A DNA stretch of 64,000 bases from JAXLWB01 sp046328715 (GCA_046328715.1 JAXLWB010000009.1:124001-188000); one strand, 5' to 3'; positions 1-9,624 are shown, numbered from the stretch's first letter. Program-made: numbers and translations. The notes: a model not told the origin generated them from the letters alone.

Positions 1-1253
1 GTTACATTGATAATGGGGATTACGCCCACCGTCACAACCACCTGAGCTGCTGTGCTGGCCAGGCCCAACGAATCGGTAACCACCAGTGAAAACGTCAAGT
101 CACCAAGAACAGCAGGTGCTGTGAATGATGGATTGCTGGCAGTAGCATCACTCAAACTGACTGTGGCACCACCAATCTGCGTCCAACCGTAAGTCAGGGG
201 ATAGTCGCCATCCAGGTCTGTACTCATTGAACCATCGAGGTAGACAGTCATCCCGGCGGGCGCAATTTGGTAAAAACCAGCATCGGCGGTTGGAGCGTTG
301 TTGGGTGGAGAAGCTGCCCCAGGGTCAAGAATTTCTAGAACATTGGTATAGCCATTCATATTACCGCCACCAACCACATAGAGTTTGTTGTCGATGACAT
401 CCGATATGCTCATATCGCGCGTAGTAGGAATGGCCGCGCCTGTTCGCCAGCCAGTTGATGGATTATAAATCTCAGTTACATTGGTCCAGTCAAAGTTGAG
501 TGTTCGTCCGCTCACTACATAGAGTTCATTGTTGATTACACCAAAGGCACTGCCCATGTGAGCGAGCGACATATTTGGCCCGGTTGTCCAACTATTGGTT
601 GCTGGATCGTAAATTTCCAGGGTATTAAGGACAAGTGCCCCGCTTCCGCCACCAGCCACATAGATTTTACCGTTGATTACCCCTACAGATGCTTTCGCAT
701 GTGGTGTTGCCATCGAACTCCCAGTTGACCAGCTATTGGTTGTCGGGTCGTAGATATGTATGGCTTGGACATCGTTGTTTCCATCGTAGCCACCAATCAC
801 ATAAAGTTTGCCATTGTATGTGGTTGCGCTGGCATTGAAAAGGGGTGTAGGCATCGATGCTTTGGGCGTCCAGCTATCGGTCGTTGGATCATACATCTCG
901 AACGTATTTATAATGGTTCCACCCGTGTTCCAATCTCGCCCACCGCCAACATAGAGCTTGTTATTAACCACGCCGCCAATCATGAGTTCTCGATAGGAGG
1001 ACATCGGTGTGCCAGAAGTCCAACTATTGGTCGCAGGATCATAAATTTCCAGAACTGGGCTAAAGTGCTCGGCAACCATGTAAAATTTGCCGTTGATAGC
1101 ACCGCCTACACCATTAAAGGGTTGAGGCGTTGTTGGCGAAGCACCTGTTGTCCATGGATTTTGCGCAAATAGCAAAGAAGGTAAGATGAAACTTACCAAT
1201 AGCAGGGCGAGCGTAATAAAAAGTAGCTTCCAGTGTAGTTGGATGCGAAACAT
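1..1253 (-). CDS. Secreted Kelch-repeat protein with PKD-like domain (3' end outside window)
   Basis: The minus-strand frame opens with ATG at 1251-1253 and runs off the left edge, so the C-terminus is missing. The N-terminus is a typical signal peptide: basic start, hydrophobic stretch, then a small-residue site ending in LLFAQ. About six Kelch blades follow, each with a 'YDPxTxSW' strand and a 'NxKLYVxGG' strand, which suggests a beta-propeller. After a Pro/Asn-rich linker comes a PKD/K319L-like Ig fold ('ADAG', 'LVVTDSLG'). It probably acts extracellularly or at the cell surface, binding glycan or protein. No catalytic motif is visible. The exact role is unknown. Confidence 0.85.
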   Translation of the reverse strand, partial: MFRIQLHWKLLFITLALLLVSFILPSLLFAQNPWTTGASPTTPQPFNGVGGAINGKFYMVAEHFSPVLEIYDPATNSWTSGTPMSSYRELMIGGVVNNKLYVGGGRDWNTGGTIINTFEMYDPTTDSWTPKASMPTPLFNASATTYNGKLYVIGGYDGNNDVQAIHIYDPTTNSWSTGSSMATPHAKASVGVINGKIYVAGGGSGALVLNTLEIYDPATNSWTTGPNMSLAHMGSAFGVINNELYVVSGRTLNFDWTNVTEIYNPSTGWRTGAAIPTTRDMSISDVIDNKLYVVGGGNMNGYTNVLEILDPGAASPPNNAPTADAGFYQIAPAGMTVYLDGSMSTDLDGDYPLTYGWTQIGGATVSLSDATASNPSFTAPAVLGDLTFSLVVTDSLGLASTAAQVVVTVGVIPIINV

Positions 1254-1430
1254 ACAGTCACTTTCCCGAAGCAGCTAGCACAATTGTGGAAATGCCAACT
1301 CACCTTGAAACGGAGTTTCAAGAAGGTATGCAAGGCCAAAGCAAGAGGTAACAAACCATGGAAGAGGACTCTATAGGATCAGGTAGTAGTGAAATGAAGT
1401 TTGATTGAGCGCTTAAGCCCTATTCACCTG

Positions 1431-3317
1431 CTACAATCGTCCGCGGAGCACACCCCATAAATAGATCGTAAAGGATAAGGCCAGGGCTGTGCCTCCAAAT
1501 CGCTGGCCTTGATGCGCAATGGCTGTTAGAATATCAGAACCATGTAGCCCTACATACCAAAGTAGGAGCGCGGCTAAGGCACCCATGACTGTCATGGCGC
1601 GATTTAAGCGCTGAACGGATCCTTCCAATTTTCGAAATGTCTTACGATCCTCACTGGTTAGCTCAGTTTTTATGGTCCAATTGCGTAGCGGACGCATCAG
1701 TTGCTGATTCATAAGCTCCGGCATTTGCAGCACTTTTTGAGCCTGAGAAAGTACCAAATCCAGTCGCATAGGCGTCGTAAGTAAGAGTTGCCCCAGTACA
1801 CCAATCGCTTGCAAACGCGTTTGTAGCCCTTGTTGCCATTCCTCGACAACGAGTTGGATTGCGTAGGGTGCCGCGGCACTACTCAGATCAAATGTAGGGT
1901 CCAGCCGCTTGACGACACCTCCCACCGTTCCCAAAGCTCGATACATAAAGAGTAAATTCATAGGAATTTGAAAAGGATAATCCTTGCCCAGCATGTCGCC
2001 ATGCTTTTGCACGAAGATCTGCGTCTTTTCATCTTCCGAATCTGGCATCAGCCCGACTAACATATCTTGAAAACCGTTGAGCAAGTCAGCCGTGAATGCT
2101 TCAACACGTTCAATATCGACCCCAGGGCGCAACAGATTCCCGCGAATATAGGCTTGTACAATGCGCTGAGGATCGCGTAAGCCCAATCCAATAACAAAAT
2201 CCCGCAACCAGGCACGCTCTTTCGGAGGAATTTCCACGGCCATGCCAAAATCAATGAAGACAATTTGAAAGGGCCGCTCCTGGCTATAGGGAATGGCTTC
2301 CCCAGGTATAAATTTATCTTTGCGTTCTAAAGAATGAGGCAACGGTTTAACAAACACATTACCAGGATGAGGATCGGCATGGACAAAGTGATGCGTAAAT
2401 ATTTGTTGTAAAATCAGTTGTGCTAGACTATTAGCTACCTTGGTTATATTGATTCCAGCGGCTTCAATCGCTGCAACATCATTCAGCTTTAAGTACCCCA
2501 CATTCTCCATTGTCAAAACGCTAATACTGCTATGTGACCAATAGACTTTGGGAATGTAGACTTCATGATTTTGTTGTATGGCTTGTGCAAAACGTTCGGC
2601 GTTGCGTCCTTCATTGCGTAAATCTAGTTCATTGCGCGTAACCGTAGTGAATTCCTCAAGCAACTGGCTTAAGTTAAAACTGCGACGCACCCAGGGAACA
2701 AGATTGAGTACATTCACCAACCAACGGAAAGCTGTCAAATCCATTTCGAACTGTTCTACGGTGCCAGGGCGTAAGATCTTGACAACGACGTTCTCACCCG
2801 AGTAGAGACGCGCGGCATGAACTTGAGCCACTGATGCACTCGCCAATGGTTGGGCGGAAAACTGCAAAAAGAGATCCGACAAAGGACGTGCGAGTTCAGC
2901 TTCAATAGCATGGGCAATAACCGCAAAGGATTCAGGTTTCATTCGGTCTTGCAGGTTTGCCAGCTCTTGGGTCACAAAGGTTGGTAACAGATCAATCCGT
3001 AGACTCAGAAATTGCCCAACTTTCACCAAAAGCCCACCAAGCTCCATAGCAAGGATACAATACCGTTGCGCCAGATATGTCCAACGCGCTTGCGGGGTGG
3101 GTCTCAACCAACCAAGTAGTGGCAAGGTAAACAGCCCATCCCACCAAAGCAGGTGCAAGAAAACAGCAACTAAGAACCAACCCACCTTACTATAACGCTG
3201 CCAATGACTTCGTACTCGTTTAGCCCGCTGGCGAAATCCAGCAGGCAAGTAGTTTTGTATACGGTTTTGCCTTTGATACTGCGCTAATGGGTTAGGTATT
3301 ACATTATTATTCTGCAT
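1431..3317 (-). CDS. ABC1/UbiB (AarF)-family atypical kinase
   Basis: A 628-aa protein of the ABC1/ADCK/UbiB family, atypical protein-kinase-like ATPases linked to quinone and lipid metabolism. The diagnostic KxGQ motif is at residues 99-102 (KVGQ), followed by the Ala-rich loop ('ASASVAQVHAA'), the lysine strand ('VVVKILRPG'), the catalytic loop 'HADPHPGN' and the metal-binding 'DFG'. A hydrophobic segment lies near residues 46-62 and two more at the C-terminus, so membrane association is likely, as in UbiB. No convincing Shine-Dalgarno precedes the chosen ATG. The next gene upstream is an antiporter, and a second ABC1-like gene lies beyond it. The substrate is unknown. Confidence 0.85.
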   Translation of the reverse strand: MQNNNVIPNPLAQYQRQNRIQNYLPAGFRQRAKRVRSHWQRYSKVGWFLVAVFLHLLWWDGLFTLPLLGWLRPTPQARWTYLAQRYCILAMELGGLLVKVGQFLSLRIDLLPTFVTQELANLQDRMKPESFAVIAHAIEAELARPLSDLFLQFSAQPLASASVAQVHAARLYSGENVVVKILRPGTVEQFEMDLTAFRWLVNVLNLVPWVRRSFNLSQLLEEFTTVTRNELDLRNEGRNAERFAQAIQQNHEVYIPKVYWSHSSISVLTMENVGYLKLNDVAAIEAAGINITKVANSLAQLILQQIFTHHFVHADPHPGNVFVKPLPHSLERKDKFIPGEAIPYSQERPFQIVFIDFGMAVEIPPKERAWLRDFVIGLGLRDPQRIVQAYIRGNLLRPGVDIERVEAFTADLLNGFQDMLVGLMPDSEDEKTQIFVQKHGDMLGKDYPFQIPMNLLFMYRALGTVGGVVKRLDPTFDLSSAAAPYAIQLVVEEWQQGLQTRLQAIGVLGQLLLTTPMRLDLVLSQAQKVLQMPELMNQQLMRPLRNWTIKTELTSEDRKTFRKLEGSVQRLNRAMTVMGALAALLLWYVGLHGSDILTAIAHQGQRFGGTALALSFTIYLWGVLRGRL

Positions 3318-3406
3318 AGATATTAAGTTGCAACTTGCTCATATTCCGTATTAACCCAGCTAACAGTTCAAAAGCAGGCATGACACACAAGAAGATGAGA
3401 GGTCAT

Positions 3407-4681
3407 TTAGGCAATAGCTTCTATTGACTCTCCTACCCTTTGCACCGCAGTGGCAGTGGGTCGCCGATAGACCCATTCAAAAATTGGCGAGGTAATGAGC
3501 GTAGTGACAATCGCCATGATCACCATCACAGTAAAGAGTAGCGGCGTGATAATTCCTCGCTGCAAGCCAATATTGAGGATGATCAACTCCATCAACCCGC
3601 GTGCATTCATCAAAGTACCAATCGCTAAGGCACTGCGGTTATCCTCGCCACTCATACGTGCGGCTGCCCAACAGGCTACGCCCTTGCCCAAACAGGCTGC
3701 TAACAGAATGACAAATGTAATCCACCATAACCAGGGGCTATCAACCAGCGCAATTCGTGTGTTCAGCCCAGAATAGATAAAGTAAAGCGGTAGTAGAAAG
3801 GAGGTGATCAAAGGTTCGATCTGACGTTGAATCTCGTGGACAAAGCGACCGCGCGGCATTGCTGCACCCATGATAAAGGCACCAAAGACAGCATAGATGC
3901 CAATACGATCGGTAAACCAGGCACCGAGCATGACAAGAATCAATGTAATCGTCAACAGAGTCGGGCTGACCCTTTTCTCCCGCTCAGCAATATCACCTAG
4001 CCGTTGCAGCAACCGTCGACCGATCGTTAGCGTGCCAATGGTGTAGAGCGTGCCACCGCCAATTGCCAGCACTGCGATCATGGGGTCGCCACTAAAGCTC
4101 GCCAATACCAAAGCTAGCACACACCAGGACGCACCATCGTCGATCGAGCCAGCGGCCAATGCCAACGTTCCTAACGAGCTGTTGGACAAGCCCCGTTCGT
4201 AGATGATGCGCGCTAACATGGGGAAGGCCGTGATCGACATTGAGGTGCCAACAAAAAACATCGCTTCCCAAGTTACAACACCATCGCCAAAGAAGCCTCC
4301 ACTGCGCATCAAAAAGAAGCCGAGACTGGCACCTAATATAAATGGTACTAACATCCCCGACAGCGAGACCCCTGCTGCACTGCGTAGCCGGTTGCGCAGT
4401 ATGGACGTGTTGAACTCTAGCCCAACCAAAAACATGTAGAGTACTAACCCCAACTGGCTAACAGCATAGATCAGCCCCTTAGACGCCTCTGGAAAAAAGA
4501 ATGTTTGCACATTCGGGAAAAGCCAACCAAACAAAGATGGCCCCATCACCATCCCTGCGATCATCTCAGCCACTACCTGGGGTTGGCCTACCCTGCGGGC
4601 TAGCCAGCCAATCCCACGGCAAACCGTAAGAATAAAGGCCAACTGTAAAAAGAAGAGAACAGATGACTCAAATGTGGACAC
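3407..4681 (-). CDS. CPA2-family cation/proton antiporter (KefB/NapA-like, no RCK domain)
   Basis: A protein of about 424 aa with 11-13 hydrophobic segments, matching Na+/H+ exchanger family PF00999. The conserved paired acidic residues sit in 'GSIDDGASW', and the C-terminal half carries the conserved 'NARGLMELIILNIGL' block. An open frame extends upstream to 4840, but I prefer GTG at 4679-4681: AAGGAG lies 7 nt before it, and the upstream 53 residues look unlike the family. No cytoplasmic RCK/TrkA-N domain follows, so it resembles a stand-alone exchanger rather than full KefB. It lies between two ABC1-type genes on the same strand. Cation specificity cannot be read from sequence. Confidence 0.85.
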   Translation of the reverse strand: MSTFESSVLFFLQLAFILTVCRGIGWLARRVGQPQVVAEMIAGMVMGPSLFGWLFPNVQTFFFPEASKGLIYAVSQLGLVLYMFLVGLEFNTSILRNRLRSAAGVSLSGMLVPFILGASLGFFLMRSGGFFGDGVVTWEAMFFVGTSMSITAFPMLARIIYERGLSNSSLGTLALAAGSIDDGASWCVLALVLASFSGDPMIAVLAIGGGTLYTIGTLTIGRRLLQRLGDIAEREKRVSPTLLTITLILVMLGAWFTDRIGIYAVFGAFIMGAAMPRGRFVHEIQRQIEPLITSFLLPLYFIYSGLNTRIALVDSPWLWWITFVILLAACLGKGVACWAAARMSGEDNRSALAIGTLMNARGLMELIILNIGLQRGIITPLLFTVMVIMAIVTTLITSPIFEWVYRRPTATAVQRVGESIEAIA

Positions 4682-4944
4682 AATAGAGCTCCTTATCGTT
4701 TTATACCGCACACGGGCACAAGCCTTACCCTTGAAAGAACAAGTTTTTGCAAAGGGTAAAGGCCCCATTCTTACAAGGGCAAGCGCTACGAGAGCAAGAC
4801 TTGATACTGTAGGGATTACATCAATCATGCCAATGGGCAAATCTGACTCTCATTGCTCAAGGTGTCACAAACGCCCGATTATCTTCACGCGCTACCCTCT
4901 CCTGTTTCGGGAAGAGTTAGGTTGGTTTGGGAATAACGATTTTG

Positions 4945-6768
4945 TTACTCGTCTACTAAATTAACAATTGGAATCATGATTTCTTGCTGGACTGCACTTG
5001 TTTGCACAGGCGAATTCGCTGCGACTGAAAGGGTTGGTTTTACTTTTTCGATCCATGAACGTGGATTGAATGACATCTGTTTGCCAAAAATTTGTTGGAA
5101 GCGATCCAACCCTTGATTGACCATTTGTTCATTCACCTGTAGCCACAGGCGATTCCCTACTAATGGCAAGGTCAATAGCCAGACTGTTAAGTCCTTATTG
5201 GTTAAGTGGCTGCCAAAGTCATGCAGCGTGTCGGTCGCCGACAGTTGCAACCGTTGGGGAAGTTCTCTGCTCAAAAGGGTGAGTGCATAACGTACAAGTA
5301 CTGGCTCGACCTTGCAGTCAGGTGCCACTTCGTTGAGAACATCCATCAAGGTAAAGAGCATCTTGCGGAAGAGTAACAATTCAGACGGGAAGCGAATGCC
5401 AGAAGTCATGACTGCGTCCAAAAGCATGAGCATATTGGCCGTTATAGAGGATGCGAATGGCGACAGTTGCGCTAGGTAGGTCGCAATATGTCCCCGTACC
5501 AGGGTTGCCTTTGTTGTATCCGAGCTTAGATCATCGCTGCATAGATAGGCAATTGCCGCAAAAATCCGTTCTGGATCACGCCACGCACTAGCGATAAAGA
5601 GAATCACAAAATGACGTCTTTGCTCGCGGCTCAGCCGATCAACTAAAGCCCAATCAAGAATCAACAACTCTCCCGTTTCCTCCTTTACCGCCAAGTTGCC
5701 TGCATGTAAGTCAGCGTGAAAGAGGCTCTGTTCTTCCTCTGCAAAAAGCGGCACGGCCAACACTGCCACGATGATTCGTTCAGCCAACTGTCGCTTCTGG
5801 CGGCCGGTTTGGTGGCGAAGAGCATCCGTTACTTTTGCACCATTTTCTTCCGACATAGCAGTAATGTAGGGCGTTGAAAGCTCTTGAATCAGCCGCGGAA
5901 CCCGTATACCATTGATCCCTTGGTAGCGTATATATGCTTCAGTAAGCATCGCCTGTTCGTTTGATAGAGCCGTCTCCTGTTCCAAGAGGTGGCGAACTTC
6001 ATCCAGCATTTCGCGCAGCCCCGCCGCTGGTAATTGATAAAGGGCACGGTTTTGTTCAAGGTGCTCTGTCAGCCCACGTAGCAAATCTAGATCCTCGGCG
6101 AAATAGTCGATCACATAAGGTTTTAACACCTTAAAAACCCCTTGTTCCCGTTGATTCGTAGTTGGATTTTGCCAGCTAAAACGCACCACTGCACTCACAC
6201 TAGCCTCAGCCAATAACACGGTCTGCATTTCAATTTCATAGCGACTAAAGAGAGTCCCCAGTTGTTGCTGGACAGTGGTAAAGATCTCAGCGGGGCGTAT
6301 ATCTTGAATCGAATTTTCCAGACGCGTCAATTCATCTCGAAAGGTGGGGGTCAAGTGACGATTTCGCGCTATGCTCTGGCCAATTTTTTGTAAGGCGGGC
6401 ATCTGCTCGATAAAGATTAGCAGCCGTCTTTCTAGCGATGTTTCAACGGGTAAGATAAATTGGCGCGCCAGTTTTGGAATTAGTCGCCGATTTGAGAGAT
6501 GGGCCCCCCAATAAATTGCCGCGTCCCGTACAATTGGGCGCCACCGCTGATAGATGTCTGGCACCAAGGTATCCAAAGGCAAAAGTTGGCCGATAAGTTC
6601 GCTAATGAGTTTCTGTCGGGTCTCTGTATCAAGCGTAGTTAAGCCATCTTCTAATATTTTCTCTAGGGCGCTCTGATTGATTGGGTGCGCTGTCAGCACC
6701 ATGAACAATTTTTCTTGATACTCGGGTGGCAAGAGTGCCAGAATTTGCTGGATTGTTTCAGTTTCCAT
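4945..6768 (-). CDS. Divergent ABC1-like atypical kinase
   Basis: About 607 aa from the preferred ATG at 6766-6768; the frame is open to 6999, but the upstream part lies in a repeat element and is not family-like. ABC1 hallmarks are a 'KIGQ' motif, a lysine strand 'GVFKVLKP' and a catalytic loop 'FHADLHAGN'. The metal-binding triad reads DWA ('LILDWALVD') rather than DFG, which is unusual and may alter nucleotide handling. Unlike the 1431-3317 protein, it has no obvious terminal membrane segments, and the first 130 residues are helical with no clear match. It probably binds nucleotide. The role is unknown. Confidence 0.7.
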   Translation of the reverse strand: METETIQQILALLPPEYQEKLFMVLTAHPINQSALEKILEDGLTTLDTETRQKLISELIGQLLPLDTLVPDIYQRWRPIVRDAAIYWGAHLSNRRLIPKLARQFILPVETSLERRLLIFIEQMPALQKIGQSIARNRHLTPTFRDELTRLENSIQDIRPAEIFTTVQQQLGTLFSRYEIEMQTVLLAEASVSAVVRFSWQNPTTNQREQGVFKVLKPYVIDYFAEDLDLLRGLTEHLEQNRALYQLPAAGLREMLDEVRHLLEQETALSNEQAMLTEAYIRYQGINGIRVPRLIQELSTPYITAMSEENGAKVTDALRHQTGRQKRQLAERIIVAVLAVPLFAEEEQSLFHADLHAGNLAVKEETGELLILDWALVDRLSREQRRHFVILFIASAWRDPERIFAAIAYLCSDDLSSDTTKATLVRGHIATYLAQLSPFASSITANMLMLLDAVMTSGIRFPSELLLFRKMLFTLMDVLNEVAPDCKVEPVLVRYALTLLSRELPQRLQLSATDTLHDFGSHLTNKDLTVWLLTLPLVGNRLWLQVNEQMVNQGLDRFQQIFGKQMSFNPRSWIEKVKPTLSVAANSPVQTSAVQQEIMIPIVNLVDE

Positions 6769-6860
6769 GAATTCTTTTCTCTCTAAATGATAAACTGCCG
6801 TTGAAATGAAGACGCAACCTACCAGGCCTCTCGTCGTGGACTCATCGTGCGTAAGCACTA

Positions 6861-7010
6861 CACTGCGATTGTAATGAGAAGCGAAGTTTTTCCAGCTTAT
6901 TTTGGCGAAGCAAAACTCGCTTTTCATTCTGAGCTGACTGAGATAACAGTTAAACATTGCACAATCTCTACGATTTAAGTTCAAAGGTAGGTTGTGCAAT
7001 GTTTAAATCG
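6861..7010 (-). repeat. Composite palindromic repeat element, copy 1 (minus orientation)
   Basis: Two hairpins side by side. The first (6950-7006) has 15-bp perfect arms TTAAACATTGCACAA / TTGTGCAATGTTTAA around a 27-nt loop. The second lies at about 6874-6930, with arms like GAGAAGCGA / GCGAGTTTT. The low-coordinate end reads ACTGCGATTGTAATGAGAA. Related copies lie at 62311-62480 (both hairpins), 60659-60734 and 13900-13976 (second hairpin only). It looks like a non-coding, MITE- or REP-like element. Confidence 0.8.
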
Positions 7011-7046
7011 AGTTTCGATACATTTAGCGTAAAGAAAATCCAGTCC

Positions 7047-8399
7047 TTATTTCACTGTGGATGAGTGTGTGTTACGTTCTGCAACTTGTAACCGCTTTTG
7101 GATGTCGCTAAGTTGCTTTTGAATAGCGTCCATCTTGCTTTCCTGAGATCCCATCAGCATCTGGATAATTCCTTGGAAAGGTCTCAACAAACGCTCCTGT
7201 TGTTGGCGAGCATCTTGTAGCATGGCGATATACCCATCCGGACCATGAGGAAAGGGCATGGGGATACTGAATTTGAGCGCCCCACCGAAATCCAAATCGA
7301 ACGTTTGATGTCCTGTCCCTACTAGGTTGTAGGCTTCGCCTACATGCTGGTAAAAGGCATAGTAGTTGTCGCCTGAGCGCACATGGTCAATATTGGGCAA
7401 CATTAAAGTCAGATAGTGTTCGCGCGGTACGGGACTAGTAGGCCCATAAGGCACCAAATCGACCAAGTTTTGAACGCGATGGCTATAGCCGTTCAGTTGT
7501 GCGTTATAGTATTCGACAAAAAGTTTGTTACCCGTCTTCGGGCTTCCGATGGTATACTTTTTCAACAGAAAGGGCGGAAAATCATTTTGAGAGGTAAAAT
7601 AGCGCTTCAAGGTAAGAATTGCCAATGTTGCTAATGCACCACCCATACTGTGACCGGCAATATAAACTTCTAACTTGGTTTTTCGCTCAGCGTCTTCTTC
7701 ACCAGTCTGCCCCACCAAGTTCTCTAAAACTTTACGATACTTAACCTCTTTGCTAACTAATGCATCCAGCGAAACGCTCGAAATGCCTACTTCGCCGTTC
7801 TTTAGTTGCTGAACCACATTGTTCAGAATCTGGACAATACGTTCCTGTATTTCGTCACCATATTTAACCTTGAGTGCAGCCCCCAATGCGGCAATTCGCG
7901 AAGCTGTCTCCACATGGTCAGATTCGACCAAACCCACTAGTAGGCTTTGCTCCAATTTAGAGCCGACCAAAATCTCGAAGAAGAGTTCAAGTTCATCCCT
8001 GAGTCCGCTGAAGGTACTCCAATACCCTTTATGGACTCGGGCGTCGCGCGGTGGTGCGTCCTTTTCGTAGGGCAATGCTTTGTACTCAATCATCTCGTCT
8101 TCCATACCCGCTGCAAGGTTGGTCAGTTCCAGGCCACTATTGGTCATCACTGAGCCACGGAAGACGATGGCGAATTGATAGCGCCCTTTCCTTTTTAGGA
8201 TCATGCAGCGCCCATCGGTTTCATGGTCACTAATGCCATGAATATATTGCCACTCATCGTCATAGAGCGCGTTGTAGAGTTGTTGTGGATCTTTGGCAGT
8301 TGACTCATCGAAAACTTTATAAACTCGACGTGACAGATCGGCCATTTCGATAGCTTCATCAAAATTGAACCCTGTTGTAATATGTTCTGGGAAACTCAT
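7047..8399 (-). CDS. Class 3 lipase-like alpha/beta hydrolase
   Basis: A 450-aa protein of the fungal-type (class 3) lipase family. The nucleophile elbow is GHSMGG with Ser251, preceded by a beta strand ('VYIAGHS') and followed by a helix. The acid is probably in 'NLVDLVPYGP'; the histidine cannot be assigned with certainty. No signal peptide is visible, so it is likely cytoplasmic. The last 60 residues are charged and look like a coiled coil ('QKQLSDIQKRLQ'). AAAGGA lies 9 nt before the ATG. A 14-bp-arm hairpin at 8425-8456 separates it from the biosynthetic cluster upstream. Substrate unknown. Confidence 0.8.
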   Translation of the reverse strand: MSFPEHITTGFNFDEAIEMADLSRRVYKVFDESTAKDPQQLYNALYDDEWQYIHGISDHETDGRCMILKRKGRYQFAIVFRGSVMTNSGLELTNLAAGMEDEMIEYKALPYEKDAPPRDARVHKGYWSTFSGLRDELELFFEILVGSKLEQSLLVGLVESDHVETASRIAALGAALKVKYGDEIQERIVQILNNVVQQLKNGEVGISSVSLDALVSKEVKYRKVLENLVGQTGEEDAERKTKLEVYIAGHSMGGALATLAILTLKRYFTSQNDFPPFLLKKYTIGSPKTGNKLFVEYYNAQLNGYSHRVQNLVDLVPYGPTSPVPREHYLTLMLPNIDHVRSGDNYYAFYQHVGEAYNLVGTGHQTFDLDFGGALKFSIPMPFPHGPDGYIAMLQDARQQQERLLRPFQGIIQMLMGSQESKMDAIQKQLSDIQKRLQVAERNTHSSTVK

Positions 8400-8424
8400 G
8401 TAAATTCATCCTTTCGTTAATGTC

Positions 8425-8456
8425 ACTCGTTATTCGCCGTTGGGCGAATAACGAGT
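8425..8456. terminator. Hairpin, 14-bp perfect arms
   Basis: ACTCGTTATTCGCC (8425-8438), a 4-nt loop, then its exact complement (8443-8456). It lies between the stop of the decarboxylase-like gene (8641) and the start of the lipase gene (8399), so it probably ends the biosynthetic transcript. No long T tract follows. Confidence 0.55.
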
Positions 8457-8640
8457 AACAAATCTCACCCACCACTGACAACAAATTCTTGTTGATCGCG
8501 TGCGGGCGATAACGTCTGCGGTAACTTACCTATCCTCCACGGTATGGGCTATAAGGCGGGCTGGTTAAAACCGAATGGCTGAAGGAAAAAACTGCTGCCA
8601 TCCACCTCCTACCCAACTGATTGCGACGATACTGTCTGTC

Positions 8641-9477
8641 CTATTTCAGGATTCTCTGTTCACGCCCTTCCATTCCGCCAACAGACTCGATGATCATCGC
8701 GCCACGGAACTCGACAATATCAAGTCCATGAAACGTATTGACGATATTGTATTGGCTGGGCATGTCCTCCCAGCGCGCCGAGTGGAATTCTACGGAGCCG
8801 TCGCCTAGCCAGATTGCGCTCGGGACCGAAGTTACTGCGCTAGATGGGGTAAAAGTGGCATATTGAGCATCTGCCGTGCCCCATTGTCCAGTCCGCGGCA
8901 TATACTTGTAATGGAGCAAGCCCTCACTTTTTCTGGACTTCGCCACTTTTACCATCTCTTCTGGCGATAGCTTGCGCATATTGCGTGTATACACATCCAG
9001 AAATTTGAAGCCTTCCCAGCTCGCTGTGCAGTGCGTAACGCCTTGATAGGTCACTGGATCTGGCAGTTCGCAGTATAGTTTGGCAACGCCCAGTTCTTCA
9101 CGACCTGTAATAATGGGATCTGCCATATTTTCCCAAAGTACTGTCATGAAATCACCGGTTACAGTATCTTGTTGCCCCTTGAAGGTTGCAGGAATGGTTA
9201 AACCAAGCATGTTATAGCCACGACCGGCCAACCAGGGTAATTCCTTCATATAAGTGGCGGCAATTGTAACTACGGGTTCACCAGCTACCTGAAAGCCTTC
9301 TGGCAATAGTGCAGTCAATTGTTCGCGATTACTAAGGAAGTTGACATAAACAGCGAAATTTTTTGGAACCTCTGCATAAGAAAAACGATGGCCATCTGGT
9401 CCTTGACGTGGCCCCAGACTAGGACCAAAGTGTGTAGGCATGAGATACATTCGATCTGTTTTAAACTGATAAGACAT
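8641..9477 (-). CDS. Acetoacetate decarboxylase-family protein (cluster tailoring candidate)
   Basis: A 278-aa protein of the acetoacetate decarboxylase (ADC) superfamily, recognised by 'GREELGVAKLY' and the later 'FHSARWED' region. The Schiff-base lysine position is kept, but the neighbouring second lysine of classical ADC (PKK) is replaced by Leu ('AKL'). The pKa-tuning arrangement is therefore changed and the chemistry may be non-classical (decarboxylase, aldolase/dehydratase or cyclase). I place the start at ATG 9475-9477, where AGGAGG lies 4 nt upstream; the longer frame to 9558 reads through a repeat. It is the last gene of the polyketide cluster, suggesting action on a released beta-keto acid. 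Confidence 0.75.
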   Translation of the reverse strand: MSYQFKTDRMYLMPTHFGPSLGPRQGPDGHRFSYAEVPKNFAVYVNFLSNREQLTALLPEGFQVAGEPVVTIAATYMKELPWLAGRGYNMLGLTIPATFKGQQDTVTGDFMTVLWENMADPIITGREELGVAKLYCELPDPVTYQGVTHCTASWEGFKFLDVYTRNMRKLSPEEMVKVAKSRKSEGLLHYKYMPRTGQWGTADAQYATFTPSSAVTSVPSAIWLGDGSVEFHSARWEDMPSQYNIVNTFHGLDIVEFRGAMIIESVGGMEGREQRILK

Positions 9478-9532
9478 GTTGCCTCCTAAATGAATGGGTT
9501 GATTTCTAAGAACGGTAAGTATACGAGTAGTA

Positions 9533-9614
9533 ATACCAATTGCGGTTGCAAGAGCCATGAATTTTCCTCGTAATTATGGTTGAAATTCATGGCTTTTCAG
9601 AGGACAATTGATAT
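9533..9614 (+). repeat. 80-bp palindromic repeat, copy A1
   Basis: Starts ATACCAATTGCGGTTGCAA and ends ACAATTGATAT, with an internal inverted repeat AGCCATGAATTT / AAATTCATGGCT. The reverse complement of 13819-13899 aligns with it almost end to end. It fills the gap between the second megasynthase gene and the decarboxylase-like gene. Confidence 0.85.
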
Positions 9615-9624
9615 AAAGCCGACT

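Noticed and set aside
756..1172. 138-codon plus-strand frame
   Set aside because: It is antisense to the Kelch-repeat gene, whose translation shows clear repeats and a signal peptide; the plus frame has no protein-like features.
4682..4840. N-terminal extension of the antiporter
   Set aside because: Not family-like; GTG at 4681 has AAGGAG at ideal spacing.
6861..7010. CRISPR or tandem repeat array
   Set aside because: The repeats are inverted within a copy and dispersed between copies, not regularly spaced.
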